Shown: positions 41,791-49,642 of the stretch, piece by piece
How the letters are laid out: each line of letters starts with the position of its first letter
How positions within the stretch are numbered: the stretch's first letter is position 1
Assembly: GCF_000420465.1 (NCBI RefSeq)
Contig: NZ_ATUZ01000004.1
Location: forward strand, 1 to 49,642
Direction of reading: 5' to 3'
DNA from: Desulfovibrio desulfuricans DSM 642
GTDB taxonomy: Bacteria; Desulfobacterota; Desulfovibrionia; Desulfovibrionales; Desulfovibrionaceae
Length of the DNA stretch: 49,642 bases
Notes under the pieces: model-generated
The model's input: the letters and a program-made list of their open reading frames with translations, nothing else
The model's database searches: none
Told to the model about the DNA's origin: nothing
Program-made: the position numbers and the translations under genes

Positions 41791-44434
41791 TAATTGCCGG
41801 CCCGGTGCTGACGAATCCTCTTTTTTCCAGCTCTTCCACGGAAAGCGCCTTTGCGAAAAAGAATCCCTGCCCGATATTGCAGCCCATCATTTTGATTTTG
41901 GTGAATTGCCCTTCGTTTTCAATGCCTTCCGCAATGGATGCTATGCCCAGATATTTTGCCAGATCAATGACCGTCTGCGTGATGGCGCAGGCATCCGGGG
42001 CCTCGTCCAGATCCCGCACAAAAGACTGATCGATCTTGAGCCTGTTGATGGGGTAGTGGCGCAGGGACGACAGCGAAGAAAAGCCGGTGCCAAAATCATC
42101 AATGGAAATTTCCAGCCCCATATCGCGGAACTTGCCCAGAGCGCGGCGAGCCTCCTTGGGGTCGGTCATAAGGGCGCTTTCCGTCAGCTCAATGGCAAGC
42201 AGATACGGCGGGATGGAATATTTGTTGAGGATACGCTCAATCATGGGCAAGGCCGCGCCACGCAAAAACTGTGATGGTGAAATATTTATGGAAACCTTGG
42301 GCGGGTTGAGCCCTGCGGCGCGCCATTGCTCGATCTGCGCAGCAGCCCTGTCGGCAACCCATTCGCCCAGTTTGTCGATAAGGCGTGTTTTTTCCGCCTG
42401 GGGAATGAACTTGCCGGGGAACAGCAGCCCGTCATTGGGGTGTTGCCAGCGCACCAGGGCTTCAAGCCCGATTATGCGCCCGGAATCCAGTTCCACCTGT
42501 GGCTGGTAGTGCAAAACCAGCTCATTTTCTGTAATGGCGCGCGGCAAACCGCTTTCTATCTGCAGCTGGATGGCCGCCTTGATCTGCAACTCGTCATTAA
42601 AGAAGCTGAAAGTATTTTTGCCCTGCCCCTTGGCATGGTACATGGCAATATCGGCATTTTGCAAAAGCGTGCTTATGTCGCTGCCGTGCTGCGGGTACAC
42701 GGCTATGCCAATGCTGACCCCGGCGTAGATTTCAAAGCCGCATACGGAAATGGGCTGGCGCAACGATTCAATGATGCGCTGCGCAGTGGCCGCAGCCTTG
42801 GCGTCGTCCACATTTTCCAGCAGCAGGGTAAATTCATCGCCGCCAAAGCGTGAAACAACGGCATCCGCGCCAGCCGCGGTGGTGAGGCGGATAGCCATTT
42901 CTTTAAGCAGGCTGTCGCCCGCCGCATGCCCGATGGAATCATTGACTATTTTAAAATCATCAATGTCGATAAAGGCAACAGCAAACTGGCAACTGGTGGG
43001 CGGGTAGCAATCCAGCGCTTTTTGCAGGCGGTCGCAAAACACGGCACGGTTGGGCAGCTGTGTCAGTTCATCGTGCGTGGCCAGAAACTCAATGCGTCTT
43101 TGGGTTACGGCGATTTTTTTGATGTCGGCAAACACGCCGATATAGTTGGTTATGGCCCCGCGCAGATTGCGCACAGCCTTGATGTTCAGCCATTCAAGGT
43201 AAAAGGTGCCATCCTTCTTTTTGTTCCAGATTTCGCCTTCCCACCAGCCGTTGGAAAACAGCTGATCCCACATGTGCTTGTAAAATTCCGGCCCGTGACG
43301 GCCTGAGGCCAGCACACGCGGGGTCTTGCCGATAATTTCCGGCTGCGAAAAACCCGTGAGGCGGCAGAACGATTCGTTGACTGCCAGGATGTTTGTTTCG
43401 CGGTCTGTTATGCAGATGGCCTCACCAGTGAAATCAAATACCTGCCCCGTAAGTTCCAGCTGTTTTTCGGCTTCATCGCGGCGGCGCAGGCTGTCGTAGG
43501 CAAGAAAGGCCAGTGCCACCAGCAGGGCAGATACCAGCGCCGCCGCGCACAGTGTGGCGGTGCGTATCTGTTCAAAAGGCGCAAAGGCGTTGCCCACCGC
43601 GCTGCCCACCACAAAGGTCAGCCCATACTGGCCAATCTTGTAATAGCCGAATATCCGTTCGATGCCGTCAATCTGCGAAGGGCGGCGAAAGTTGCCGCTG
43701 ATGGGGGAGTTTGCATTCAGATAGGCTGTGCCGCTGATGATATGCCCGTAGATGAGGCCCGCTCCTGTGGAGCGCACAAGCAGTGCGCCGTCAGAGCGGA
43801 TGACATCGATGGAATCTTGCGCATCAAGGCCAAGGCTGCGAAAAAATGAGGCAAAGTAGTCTGGCTCAACAGAAATAACAATGACGCCGACAAGTTTGTC
43901 TTGCCGGACAATGGGGCTCGAAAACTGGATGGTCCATTTGCCGGAAACGCGGCCCAAAACTGGCTTGCCAACATGAATTTCCCGCCAGGGCGGGGTGAGG
44001 TGCACGCTAAAGTGTTCTCTGTCGGCTATGCTTATGCCCGCAATGTGCGGCAGGGTTGAATAGGCAACAAGGCCGTTGGGTTCAACTATGGAAATTTGCA
44101 GCGCCAGATCGCCGATAATTTTTTTCAGCCGCTCTGCTTCTGTGCGGATATCATTTTGGTCAGGAGTCCATGCTGCATCCAGTTCCTTGATGGCAAGCTC
44201 AAGGCGCTTGATTGTGGACAGCATGTGCTCGCTCAGGGCGCGGGCCAGGGTGCGGGTGGTGATTTCAACGGTAGACTGAACTTCTTTTTCTGAGCGCGCA
44301 ATGTCCCACAGGGTTGCCGACCAGATGATCGTCAGCAGAAAAAGAAGGGACGCCGCCGTGATGGCAAGCATGCGCCTGTTGCAGTTGCATAACGCGCCGT
44401 TCTTCTCTCTGGTGCTTTGCTCTGCTATGGGCAT
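41774..44434 (-). CDS. sensor GGDEF-EAL protein (CACHE-PAS-GGDEF-EAL)
   Basis: The start at 44434 (MPIAEQSTREKNG) is chosen because the preceding 27 codons show no similarity and no signal. The 886-residue protein has a membrane segment near 22-42, a periplasmic double-CACHE-like sensor to about 300, a second membrane segment, and a PAS domain (EAICITDRETNILAVNESF to NYIGVFADIKK). A GGDEF domain follows with intact RFGGDEF, then an EAL domain with GLEALVRW, IDDFGTGFSSL and IKIDQSF-type motifs. Both catalytic motifs look intact, so it could make or degrade c-di-GMP, commonly with the EAL activity dominating. The last 17 bases overlap the convergent cyclase gene. Confidence 0.92.
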   Translation of the reverse strand: MPIAEQSTREKNGALCNCNRRMLAITAASLLFLLTIIWSATLWDIARSEKEVQSTVEITTRTLARALSEHMLSTIKRLELAIKELDAAWTPDQNDIRTEAERLKKIIGDLALQISIVEPNGLVAYSTLPHIAGISIADREHFSVHLTPPWREIHVGKPVLGRVSGKWTIQFSSPIVRQDKLVGVIVISVEPDYFASFFRSLGLDAQDSIDVIRSDGALLVRSTGAGLIYGHIISGTAYLNANSPISGNFRRPSQIDGIERIFGYYKIGQYGLTFVVGSAVGNAFAPFEQIRTATLCAAALVSALLVALAFLAYDSLRRRDEAEKQLELTGQVFDFTGEAICITDRETNILAVNESFCRLTGFSQPEIIGKTPRVLASGRHGPEFYKHMWDQLFSNGWWEGEIWNKKKDGTFYLEWLNIKAVRNLRGAITNYIGVFADIKKIAVTQRRIEFLATHDELTQLPNRAVFCDRLQKALDCYPPTSCQFAVAFIDIDDFKIVNDSIGHAAGDSLLKEMAIRLTTAAGADAVVSRFGGDEFTLLLENVDDAKAAATAQRIIESLRQPISVCGFEIYAGVSIGIAVYPQHGSDISTLLQNADIAMYHAKGQGKNTFSFFNDELQIKAAIQLQIESGLPRAITENELVLHYQPQVELDSGRIIGLEALVRWQHPNDGLLFPGKFIPQAEKTRLIDKLGEWVADRAAAQIEQWRAAGLNPPKVSINISPSQFLRGAALPMIERILNKYSIPPYLLAIELTESALMTDPKEARRALGKFRDMGLEISIDDFGTGFSSLSSLRHYPINRLKIDQSFVRDLDEAPDACAITQTVIDLAKYLGIASIAEGIENEGQFTKIKMMGCNIGQGFFFAKALSVEELEKRGFVSTGPAIITRDQ

Positions 44435-45181
44435 GATCTCACCATCATTTGGAAGGAATTCAGCCGGGTGCTGTGAAAGCCGATTCGCCCGGCTGCTGTG
44501 CGGGTGCAGCACCAAATACTCGCTGTTGCAGCAAGTTTACATGATGCCGTATGTTTTTTGAATAAAAATAGTTGGGTAAAATATAACTACATAGAATAGT
44601 AGACTTTTTGTTGAAGAGACGGCGCTGCCGTGGCACGGCGACATTCAAAGCATACAAAGGCGGCAGCTGCTCTGCGTACAGCATTGTCTTGATAAAATAT
44701 CTGCAGGTTTGGGCATTATGACTGAACTGGAAAATACATGCCATGCTCGCTCAACTCTTTGCAGCGCATAAAAAATATGCTGTTAAATAGTGCAGTAATG
44801 GTATTGTGTCTTTTTTTTAAAAATTCTGACTTCTATAGACTATGATTCGTAACGATACTGTATCGTGAAAGATCTTTTTTATTAATATTTACGCGCTTAG
44901 TTTGTTGTGAATGGCGTGTTGATCTATGGATTTTATAAAAATAATATGGCGAACCGTTGATATAAAAAGTAGAATATCATTTTGATTAATGTGATATATT
45001 TTATAACGTGATAGCAATTTTGTACTGAAATGATATTGCATCAATGTAAAGGGAAAATAAAGTTTATAGAATTGTTATGGTTACAAATGATGCGAAATAA
45101 CAATATTTTTATCTAGTCAAGCCGTATTTACAATGCTATTTATCGAGCATCTTCAGCTAAGCACTGTTGTTCGGAGGAAGC
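44435..45181. other. 747-base intergenic region before the sulfatase operon
   Basis: No gene is supported. The region becomes very AT-rich after 44750. It contains the odd palindrome ACGATAC-T-GTATCGT (44852-44866), a likely regulator site about 315 bases before the sulfatase start. The length suggests a long leader or several control sites. Confidence 0.45.
44852..44866. promoter_or_regulatory. palindromic operator candidate ACGATAC-T-GTATCGT
   Basis: A perfect 7+1+7 palindrome in otherwise AT-rich intergenic DNA between divergent genes. It could regulate the GGDEF-EAL gene, the sulfatase operon, or both. The binding protein is unknown. Confidence 0.45.
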
Positions 45182-46864
45182 ATGGATAAATTTTTGCGTT
45201 TTATCTGTTTGTGTTCTGCCCTGACCCTCATGCAGCTGGGGGTAATGGCGCTTGTTTCAGGAATCTCCCTTGCGCAAAACGACAGGGGCACGTCATCCGG
45301 CCCCGTTCAGGCCAAGGGGTATCCTCACCCCGACCAGTATCTTACCGTCCCAGGCGTTAAAATCGCCGACAATCTGGAGCCTGTCATCCCCCATCCGGAG
45401 CAGGACAAGACCGTTCGGGAAAAGCTGGCTGCGCTGGAAAAAAAGTTCGGTAAAAAGCCCAACATCCTGGTTTTTGTGCTTGATGACGTAGGCTGGATGG
45501 ATGTGGGCTTTAACGGCGGCGGCATAGCCGTGGGCAACGATACGCCCTCGCTGGACAAATTCGCTTCCGAAGGGCTTATCATGACCTCGGCGTATTCGCA
45601 GCCAAGCTGCACGCCAACCCGCGCCACCATAATGACCGGGCAGCTCCCGGTGCATCACGGCCTGCAATACCCGCCCATGTATGGGCAGGCAGGCGGTCTG
45701 GATGGGGCCATCACCATTGCAAAACTGCTTTCCGATCAGGGTTATGTGACTCAGGGCATAGGAAAGTGGCACATGGGTGAAAACGAAGGCTCCCTGCCCA
45801 ACAATGTCGGCTTTGACGATTTTCGTGGATTTCTGTCAGTTTCTGACGAATACACGGAATGGCGCGACATTAATGCCAATCCCGAGATTGCCCTTAATCC
45901 CCCCCGGTTTGCCGCGTTTGAAAACGCCCTCTTCAGCCACAGCGAAGTGCAGTGCAAAAAAGGCGAAAAAGGCTGCAAGGATCTGCGGGTTATTGATCTC
46001 GACAGCATCAAGCACCTGGATGACGACCTGACGACCTACGGCGAAAATTTCATCAAGGCCCAGGCAAAAAATCCCAAGCCTTTCTTTCTGTATTTTGGTA
46101 CGCGCGGATGCCATTTTGACAACTATCCCAGCGACAAGTATCTGGGCAGATCCCGCGCCTGCACGCCGTATTCCGACTGCATGGTGGAAATGGACGATGT
46201 CTTCGCCCGTCTGATGAAGGCCCTTGAAGATTCCGGCCAGATTGACAATACGCTGGTCATTTTCACCTCGGATAACGGGCCGGAAGGCGAAGTATCCCCC
46301 TACGGCCGTTCGCCGTTCCGCGGGTACAAGGGCACCACCTGGGAAGGCGGCACCCGCGTGCCTACGTTTGCCTATTTCAAGGGCGTGATCTCCCCCCGCA
46401 AGACAGAAGGTCTCTTTGACATGGCGGACATTTTGCCCACGGCGCTTTCCCTCGCTGGCAAGCCCGGAACAGAGCTTGCCAAGCTGCTGCCCCCAGACCG
46501 TTATGTGGACGGCATCGACCAGCTTTCCTTCCTGCTGGCGGACAAAGGCAACTCCAACCGGCGCAGCATTCTGTACTGGCTGGGCACAACCTTTGCGGCT
46601 GTGCGCATTGACGAGTTCAAGCTGCACAAGGCTGTGCAGATCACCGACATGATCACCCGCAAGGGTTACAATGGCGGCTTTACCGGCGGCATCGTGGAAA
46701 AAACCGGCGGCCTTGTGATGTTCAACCTGTACACAAATCCGCAGGAAGACGATTCCGTTGGTATTCGCCACATACCGGTGGGGAATGTCATTAATTCGGA
46801 ATTTGGCCGCTATCGTGGAGTGTTGCAAAAGTATCCGCCCAATTTCCGCCTGCCAGGGTACTAG
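45182..46864 (+). CDS. secreted arylsulfatase (type I, formylglycine-dependent)
   Basis: GGAGG at 45172-45176 sets the ATG at 45182. The 560-residue protein has a signal peptide ending near SLAQ. The sulfatase fold shows FVLDDVGWMDVGFNGG (metal-binding Asp pair), the signature SQPSCTPTRATIMTG with Cys143 to be converted to formylglycine, GIGKWHMGE, and IFTSDNGPEGE. It hydrolyses sulfate esters in the periplasm. The Cys-type signature needs a maturase, which is not encoded here. It is followed after two bases by an eight-haem cytochrome gene, an unusual partner for a hydrolase. Confidence 0.93.
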   Translation: MDKFLRFICLCSALTLMQLGVMALVSGISLAQNDRGTSSGPVQAKGYPHPDQYLTVPGVKIADNLEPVIPHPEQDKTVREKLAALEKKFGKKPNILVFVLDDVGWMDVGFNGGGIAVGNDTPSLDKFASEGLIMTSAYSQPSCTPTRATIMTGQLPVHHGLQYPPMYGQAGGLDGAITIAKLLSDQGYVTQGIGKWHMGENEGSLPNNVGFDDFRGFLSVSDEYTEWRDINANPEIALNPPRFAAFENALFSHSEVQCKKGEKGCKDLRVIDLDSIKHLDDDLTTYGENFIKAQAKNPKPFFLYFGTRGCHFDNYPSDKYLGRSRACTPYSDCMVEMDDVFARLMKALEDSGQIDNTLVIFTSDNGPEGEVSPYGRSPFRGYKGTTWEGGTRVPTFAYFKGVISPRKTEGLFDMADILPTALSLAGKPGTELAKLLPPDRYVDGIDQLSFLLADKGNSNRRSILYWLGTTFAAVRIDEFKLHKAVQITDMITRKGYNGGFTGGIVEKTGGLVMFNLYTNPQEDDSVGIRHIPVGNVINSEFGRYRGVLQKYPPNFRLPGY

Positions 46865-46866
46865 GC

Positions 46867-49065
46867 TTGAAAATAGCGGCGAATATATGCAGATGCGGGC
46901 AGGCCCTGTTGCTGGGGCTTGCCCTTGTTTGCTGGACGGACGCTACCCTTGCGGCAGATGCCTCTGATGGATTTGCCGGTTCGCAAAGCTGCAAGAGCTG
47001 CCACGAAAAATTTTATTCCCTCTGGTCCACATCCCGCCACGGGCTGGCCATGCAGCCGTATTCAGATGCCACGGTTGGCGCGCAACTGGCCCCGCAGGAT
47101 AAAGCCATTGAATCCGGCGGGCGGGTGTACCGCGCCTATTGCGGGCCGGGGCAGGGTTTTGTGCGTGAGACTGGCCCGGACGGCAAGCACGACTACGCCA
47201 TTACGCAGGTGCTTGGCGGCAAAAACGTTTATTATTTTCTTACAACCCTTGAGCGCGGGCGTTTGCAGACCCTGCCTCTGGCTTTTGACGTGCGTAACCG
47301 CCAGTGGTTTGCGGTTGCAGACAGCACGGCGCGGCGCAGCCCCCACTTTCGGGCTGGCGGGCGCGAAAGCCTCAACTGGCGCGACCGCGCCTACACCTTC
47401 AATACCTCCTGCCACGCCTGCCATGTCAGTCAGCTGGCCACCAATTATGATGCGGCAACCGATAGCTACAGCACCACATGGCGCGAACCGGGCATCAACT
47501 GCGAAACATGCCACGGGCCGTCGCAGGCCCACAATGACGCTTGCCTTGCCGCGCAACCGGGAAAGCCGCCTGCGGATCTGAAAATCATTCGTATAAAAAA
47601 AGATCTGGATCGCCAGCAGCGCGATGATTCCTGCGCCTCGTGCCATGCGAAAATGTCGCCCCTCACGGATTCGTTCCGCCCGGGCGAGCGCTTTTTTGAC
47701 CACTTTGATCTGATCCTGCTGGAAAATGAGGATTACTATCCAGACGGGCGCGACCTGGGGGAAAACTTCACCTTCACTTCATGGCTGTCTGCCCCATGCG
47801 TACGCGCGGGCAAACTGGAATGCATTTTTTGTCATACTTCCAGCGGGCGTTTCCGTCAGTCCAAAGATCCGGATCAGGCCTGCCTGCCTTGCCATAAGGA
47901 CAAGGAGGCCGGGCTGGACAAACACACCCGGCACAAGCCGGAAAGCCCCGGCTCCCGTTGCATTGCATGCCACATGCCCAAGACGGACTTTGCCCGCATG
48001 AGCCGGAGCGACCACTCCATGCGCCCGCCAACGCCTGCCGCAACTGCCAGTTTTGGCTCGCCAAACGCCTGCCTTGGTTGCCACCCGGACAAGGATGCCG
48101 CATGGGCAGATGCCCTTGTGCGCCAATGGCGGCCCAGAGACTATCAGGCACCTGTGCTGGCCCGCGCCCGGCATATTCTGGATGCGCGGCAGCGTAACTT
48201 CAGCCAGTTGCCAGCCATGCTTGCCTCCCTGACGGAGCCGGGGCGAGATGCTGTCTACACGGCATCCATGTTGCGCCTGCTGCGCACCTGCCCGGACAGC
48301 GCCAAGTGGCCGGTGGTTCACGCTGCCCTGAACGATGAATCCGAGCTGGTTCGCGCCAGTGCCGCCGCTTCGCTGGCCGAAAATCGCGAGGCAACCACAG
48401 TGAACGCCCTTGCCAAAGCCTGCGCCGATCCCTCCAGGCTTGTGCGGGTTCGGGCCGCCGAGGCCTTGGCCGGCGTGCAGAGCCAGGATATCCCTGAATC
48501 CTCGCGACAAGCTGTTGCCAAGGCCAGAGAGGAACTGGAGCAATCCTTTTCTGCCAGAGCCGATGACTGGGCGGGCAGTTATAATCGCGGCAACTACCTG
48601 CTGCGCTCGGGCGACCCTGCTGCGGCTCTTTCATCCTATGAAGCCGCCTTGCGCATGCGGCCGGACGCCAGCGCCGCCCATGTCAATTCCGCCATGGCTC
48701 TGGCCCGTCTGGGCAGTATGGCCGGGGCGGAAGCTTCCTTGCGCAAAGCATACGAGATTGATCCCGACAATGCCGCCATTGCCTATAATCTTGGCCTGAT
48801 ACTGGCAGAACGCGGCCTCAGGGCAGAGGCAGAGCAGATGCTGCTCAAGGCTTTACGCCTTGCCCCGATGTCTGACGCCGCCTATAACCTTGGTCTCCTT
48901 GCTGCCGGAACAGATCGGGCCAAAGCCTTGGGGTATCTGTGTCAGGCCGCTGACATGCAAGGCGGCAATCCGCGTTACGCCCAGGCCATCCGCCAGATCA
49001 GCGGCAATACAGATATCGAGAGCGCGTGCGCAAAAGTTCTGCCAAGCAGGCGCAGTGAGAGATGA
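46867..49065 (+). CDS. eight-haem cytochrome c with HEAT-like and TPR repeats
   Basis: A TTG start at 46867, two bases after the sulfatase stop, gives MKIAANICRCGQALLLG and a signal peptide ending at TLAADA. Eight CxxCH haem motifs are visible: CKSCH (about residue 42), CHACH, CETCH, CASCH, CIFCH, CLPCH, CIACH and CLGCH (about 402). CHGPSQAH after the third recalls cytochrome c554/nitrite-reductase-like folds. Residues about 430-555 look like HEAT repeats (NDESELVRASAAASLAENRE, PSRLVRVRAAEALAG) and 560-705 are TPRs (WAGSYNRGNYLLRSGDPAAA, AAIAYNLGLILAERG). It is a periplasmic electron carrier or oxidoreductase built on a protein-binding scaffold, translationally linked to the sulfatase. Confidence 0.9.
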   Translation: MKIAANICRCGQALLLGLALVCWTDATLAADASDGFAGSQSCKSCHEKFYSLWSTSRHGLAMQPYSDATVGAQLAPQDKAIESGGRVYRAYCGPGQGFVRETGPDGKHDYAITQVLGGKNVYYFLTTLERGRLQTLPLAFDVRNRQWFAVADSTARRSPHFRAGGRESLNWRDRAYTFNTSCHACHVSQLATNYDAATDSYSTTWREPGINCETCHGPSQAHNDACLAAQPGKPPADLKIIRIKKDLDRQQRDDSCASCHAKMSPLTDSFRPGERFFDHFDLILLENEDYYPDGRDLGENFTFTSWLSAPCVRAGKLECIFCHTSSGRFRQSKDPDQACLPCHKDKEAGLDKHTRHKPESPGSRCIACHMPKTDFARMSRSDHSMRPPTPAATASFGSPNACLGCHPDKDAAWADALVRQWRPRDYQAPVLARARHILDARQRNFSQLPAMLASLTEPGRDAVYTASMLRLLRTCPDSAKWPVVHAALNDESELVRASAAASLAENREATTVNALAKACADPSRLVRVRAAEALAGVQSQDIPESSRQAVAKAREELEQSFSARADDWAGSYNRGNYLLRSGDPAAALSSYEAALRMRPDASAAHVNSAMALARLGSMAGAEASLRKAYEIDPDNAAIAYNLGLILAERGLRAEAEQMLLKALRLAPMSDAAYNLGLLAAGTDRAKALGYLCQAADMQGGNPRYAQAIRQISGNTDIESACAKVLPSRRSER

Positions 49066-49265
49066 TATTGCCTGGCCGCTGGGTGAAATTTGCGGCTGCC
49101 GTGCATGCAGGCAGCAGTAGTTTTGACAGTAACGGTTTGGGAAATTAAGATTTTTGGGGTTATCGTGCGGTTGGGCTGAACTATGAATCAGGCAGCGGCA
49201 GGGATAACTTCAAAGTCAACGCTGTTCAGCATGGCCCTGTTGTGGGGCTGGCGCTTACATTCTAG
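49062..49265 (+). pseudogene. remnant of an outer-membrane beta-barrel gene
   Basis: Read in the frame starting at 49062, the DNA encodes alternating barrel-like strands (PGRWVKFAAAVHAGSSSFDS). An in-frame TAA at 49146-49148 follows, and then DFWGYRAVGLNYESGSGR and a C-terminal VVGLALTF before the stop at 49263-49265. A final Phe after alternating hydrophobic residues is the typical outer-membrane insertion signal. The 5' portion is missing, replaced by the end of the cytochrome gene, so this is a decayed 3' fragment. Confidence 0.55.
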
Positions 49266-49305
49266 GTAAAACCTCTTCTGGCGCAGCCTGAAGGGAAGGT
49301 AGCCG

Positions 49306-49642
49306 TGACCTTACCCCACTGCGTATACCACTTGTAAGTTAGTGGTTCCCAATGGGTTGCAGGTTATATTCTTTGCCCGAAATTCTTCCGGTGTCAGCCA
49401 GCCTAAGGAACTGTGCGGTCGCCGCTGGTTGTAATCCTGCCGCCAGGCTTCGACTGTTCTGCGGGCATCGTGCAGGGACAGAAACACGTTCTGATTTAAG
49501 CACTCATCTCGGAATTTTCCGTTAAAGCTTTCAATGTGTCCATTATCTGTGGGCTTCCCTGGACGAGTGAACTCTATCTGCACGCCGTGTTCAAAAGCCC
49601 AGGTATCCAGGGCGTTACCGCTAAATTCTGGCCCGTTATCAA
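49306..49642 (-). mobile_element. IS3-family insertion sequence, right copy (partial, orfB end)
   Basis: The element end is at 49306, where TGACCTTACCCCAC starts, and the DNA to the window edge encodes the C-terminal part of OrfB. It has the same orientation and a similar terminal sequence as the element at 1-336, consistent with two copies of one IS. Confidence 0.85.
49311..49642 (-). CDS. IS3-family transposase OrfB, C-terminal part (partial)
   Basis: The frame is open at the right edge; reading in from it gives DNGPEFSGNALDTWAFEHGV (with the second catalytic Asp) and then RPGKPTDNGHIESFNGKFRD (with the catalytic Glu). It ends with the family-typical RRPHSSLGWLTPEEFRAKN. This is the DDE integrase core (rve) of an IS3-family transposase; the N-terminal part with the first Asp lies outside the window. 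The shared terminal sequence suggests it is the same IS type as the orfA at 9-275. Confidence 0.92.
   Translation of the reverse strand, partial: DNGPEFSGNALDTWAFEHGVQIEFTRPGKPTDNGHIESFNGKFRDECLNQNVFLSLHDARRTVEAWRQDYNQRRPHSSLGWLTPEEFRAKNITCNPLGTTNLQVVYAVG

Noticed and set aside
1..49642. A circular plasmid or phage closed through one IS copy
   Set aside because: Gene content is largely chromosomal (rdgB, uup, fliD/fliS), and the bases flanking the two IS ends differ.

Overview
The window looks like a draft-assembly contig or chromosome segment from a sulfate-reducing Desulfovibrionaceae-type bacterium (Desulfovibrio-like). This rests on the GC-rich backbone, a chemoreceptor fused to a hemerythrin domain, a multihaem cytochrome c, many c-di-GMP proteins and the style of the flagellar FliD/FliS pair. 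The genus is an inference from gene content; no marker gene is present.

Both ends lie inside IS3-family elements in the same (minus) orientation. The left end carries orfA and one IS end (about 336). The right end carries the 3' part of orfB and the other IS end (about 49306).

337-10524 is a compositionally distinct, AT-rich integrative element. It has a tyrosine integrase truncated by the left IS, an excisionase-like HTH protein, an HUH-type replication initiator, a block with repeated 12-bp-spaced CAWTG motifs (iteron-like), an RHH-like protein and several unknown cargo genes (one secreted, one membrane). A small XRE regulator follows, and then a translationally coupled two-gene cassette: a protein with an ILTADCDI motif and a 740-aa SF1 (UvrD-like) helicase. 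The element ends at a 3' tRNA-Ser(CGA) fragment (about 10460-10524), the expected distal attachment site. The intact tRNA gene should lie left of the window. The helicase cassette is the best candidate for an undescribed, probably defensive, system.

10525-33090 is GC-rich host DNA: a GT2-GtrA glycosyltransferase with a LIC_10190-like membrane protein, a dienelactone hydrolase, the ABC-F protein Uup, the hemerythrin chemoreceptor, an alpha/beta hydrolase, a PAP2 phosphatase and a diguanylate cyclase. It continues with flagellar fliS and a very large fliD, rdgB, a NeuB-type nonulosonate synthase with a LIC12162-type transferase and a Sel1-repeat protein, and a GlxA-type regulator overlapping a DJ-1/PfpI protein.

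33245-39403 is one catabolic/transport locus on the minus strand: a polar amino-acid type ABC transporter (binding protein, two permeases, ATPase) interleaved with two arginase-family ureohydrolases and a DUF1989 protein. It carries a repeated operator-like palindrome (AAAACA-N4-TGTTTT) before the binding-protein gene and before the permease genes. Guanidine, agmatine or another guanidino compound is a plausible substrate.

39558-49265 holds a TauE/SafE exporter, two more c-di-GMP enzymes, and an arylsulfatase followed two bases later by an eight-haem cytochrome with HEAT-like and TPR repeats. A broken outer-membrane barrel remnant lies between that pair and the right-hand IS.
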